Assembly: GCA_023227945.1 (NCBI GenBank)
Contig: JALOCC010000001.1
Coordinates: 1-64,000 of the forward strand
Length of the DNA stretch: 64,000 nt
Source of the DNA: Candidatus Omnitrophota bacterium
Lineage (GTDB): Bacteria; Omnitrophota; Gorgyraeia; Duberdicusellales; 4484-171
Reading direction: 5' to 3'
Both the position numbers and the translations under genes were made by a program. The notes below the pieces were generated by a model that saw only the letters and a list, made by a program, of their open reading frames with translations, made no database searches and was not told where the DNA came from. Below are positions 62,955-64,000 of this stretch, one piece after another. Positions within the stretch are counted from its first letter, which is position 1, and every line of letters starts with the position of its first letter.

Positions 62955-63176
62955 CTCACTCCATTACACAGATTACACAGATGTTTTATAAAATAATCAA
63001 TAACCAAGATACAAGATACAAACAAATCTCAATATCCAATAACCAAACGAAGATGTTGGTCATTGTTTGGTTATTGAGATTTGATTATTGGTCATTGTTT
63101 GGTTATTGTATCTTGGAGCTTGGTTATTTCTCCAGCTATCGCTAATAACTATTTGTGATTATCTGTGTTTTTTCCA
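62955..63176. repeat. Nested word palindromes: CACAGAT outside, AACCAAG family inside
   Basis: CACAGATTACACAGATG on the left and TGTGATTATCTGTG on the right enclose a full AATAACCAAGATACAAG palindrome (about 62989-63140). The right end writes the last codons of the transglutaminase-like gene. Confidence 0.85.
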
Positions 63177-64000
63177 AAATCGCTTCTTCCTTTAAAAGAT
63201 AAAATATTTCTTCCATATTCTTCTTAAATTCTTTATATTCAGCCGGCTCGATGAACCTTTTAATTACATCAAACTCCCTGTATATATCTATTGAATTTTC
63301 ATTTTGACTGCATACGGATTTGAACTTAAACCATGGGGTATTGATTTCTTTGCTTGTAGGAAGAAATTTTACCTGTAAATTCTCCGGCAGGTTTATTTTT
63401 ATTTTTGATGCTTTTTTAAATATACCTTCAAACTCTATCGGGAAATTCCTTTGTTCTTTACCGGCGTAGGAAGTATCTATGTCTATATCGTCAAAAAAAG
63501 GAAGTATTCTTAAGCCATTCGCAGGGTTTAAAACTTTTTTGGCACTGAATGAATACTGTAAAGATGCGTCTTTATCAAAATCATCCACGTTACCCGCATT
63601 ATATTTTATGAGTTTGGAAAACGGGCTTATCTGAACCATTCTTTTTTGTATGTCGTCTTTCAGGACGTCCGGATGCGTGTACTTTAAATAGTAACGCTGA
63701 ATGCTCGCAAAAAAGCCCGTAGCTGTTATTTTTCTGTTAATTATGGCGTCTTCATTCCTGTCGATATCTATTTGCATCTCATAAAATACCTTGTTTTCTT
63801 CCAATACCGGCGTTGTCGTAATTTCATATTTGTTGTCTAAAATCACAAAGACATTTCTCTCCTGGTCCGAAAGCGGAATGTCCGAAAAACTAACAGTTGA
63901 AGCTGTCGCATCCATAAAAATCATTTTTCCTTCGTATAAAAGAACAGCTATTGCATGGTTAAAATTAACGCAGGGGAAATCTTTTTGCATTTGATAAATT
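63142..64000 (-). CDS. Transglutaminase-like protein, 5' end outside window
   Basis: The frame is open to the window edge, so the N-terminus and the catalytic cysteine are missing. FNHAIAVLLYEGKMIFMDAT holds the His and Asp of a transglutaminase-like triad, as in DUF3857/transglutaminase proteins. A beta-rich C-terminal half follows. The last residues KTQIITNSY are translated from a CACAGAT palindrome. It is probably an envelope protein, but no signal can be seen. Confidence 0.65.
   Translation of the reverse strand, partial: IYQMQKDFPCVNFNHAIAVLLYEGKMIFMDATASTVSFSDIPLSDQERNVFVILDNKYEITTTPVLEENKVFYEMQIDIDRNEDAIINRKITATGFFASIQRYYLKYTHPDVLKDDIQKRMVQISPFSKLIKYNAGNVDDFDKDASLQYSFSAKKVLNPANGLRILPFFDDIDIDTSYAGKEQRNFPIEFEGIFKKASKIKINLPENLQVKFLPTSKEINTPWFKFKSVCSQNENSIDIYREFDVIKRFIEPAEYKEFKKNMEEIFYLLKEEAILEKTQIITNSY

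Overview
This window reads as chromosome of an AT-leaning, Gram-negative, probably anaerobic bacterium. An outer membrane is implied by a two-partner secretion system (TpsB barrel plus a giant TpsA exoprotein). Nickel-pincer cofactor genes (larB, larC), hypE and the NADH-sensing repressor rex point to redox and hydrogen-type metabolism. The gene set, the giant surface protein and the dense palindromic intergenic repeats resemble Omnitrophota (PVC-related candidate phylum); that assignment is inference, since no rRNA gene is present.

Layout. 1-2.0 kb: small genes (a basic 55-aa protein, a cupin, small membrane proteins). 2.07-2.3 kb: a tRNA-Met and a second copy lacking about 10 nt of its T-arm. 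2.4-6.6 kb (minus): tsaD, mgtC-like, a bactofilin with a C-terminal HTH, a membrane-anchored HTH protein, larB, larC. 6.8-20.2 kb (minus): S41 protease; trpB-like gene with gatC, gatA and gatB; dnaG-rpoD; a NIF3-like gene; a small GIY-YIG gene inside a palindrome-bounded cassette; cvpA-like; envelope proteins. 20.4-38.7 kb (minus): tpsA (about 5,400 codons) and tpsB, each with its own sigma-70-like promoter. 38.9-42.5 kb (plus, divergent from tpsB): FIST sensor, histidine kinase and REC-GGDEF regulator. 42.6-43.5 kb: a LAGLIDADG endonuclease gene beside tRNA-Leu(GAG), with a 13-bp copy of the tRNA 5' end. 43.6-64 kb (mostly minus): rex, hypE, nnrE-like, PAC2, rarA, CoA-binding protein, M42 peptidase, a cNMP-domain protein, a compact muropeptide-recycling operon (Ala-Glu epimerase, DUF819, NlpC/P60), rlmD, nitroreductase, era with an acidic insert, an M20 peptidase, a PilZ/glycan-enzyme fusion, a TPR protein and a truncated transglutaminase-like gene.

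How the genes work together. The TPS pair sits head-to-head with a sensor-kinase-diguanylate cyclase cassette, and a PilZ protein with a glycosidase-like domain lies 20 kb away, so c-di-GMP control of surface structures is a reasonable hypothesis. The epimerase/DUF819/NlpC-P60 genes overlap by 1-4 nt and form a logical cell-wall peptide salvage unit.

Most unusual content. Nearly every intergenic gap holds a long imperfect palindrome built from a reiterated short word. Several word families occur (CACAGAT; AACCAAGATACAAGATAC; GCTGATAGCTGA; CACGAATT; CGGTTACG; GCGGAT and others). At least three loci carry one family nested inside the loop of another, and some arms supply stop codons or N- or C-terminal codons of neighbouring genes. 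Separate elements are a covarying two-hairpin repeat (36.8 and 49.2 kb), a hairpin plus CTCATT leader before two small envelope genes, and a structured RNA candidate at 49.33-49.48 kb.
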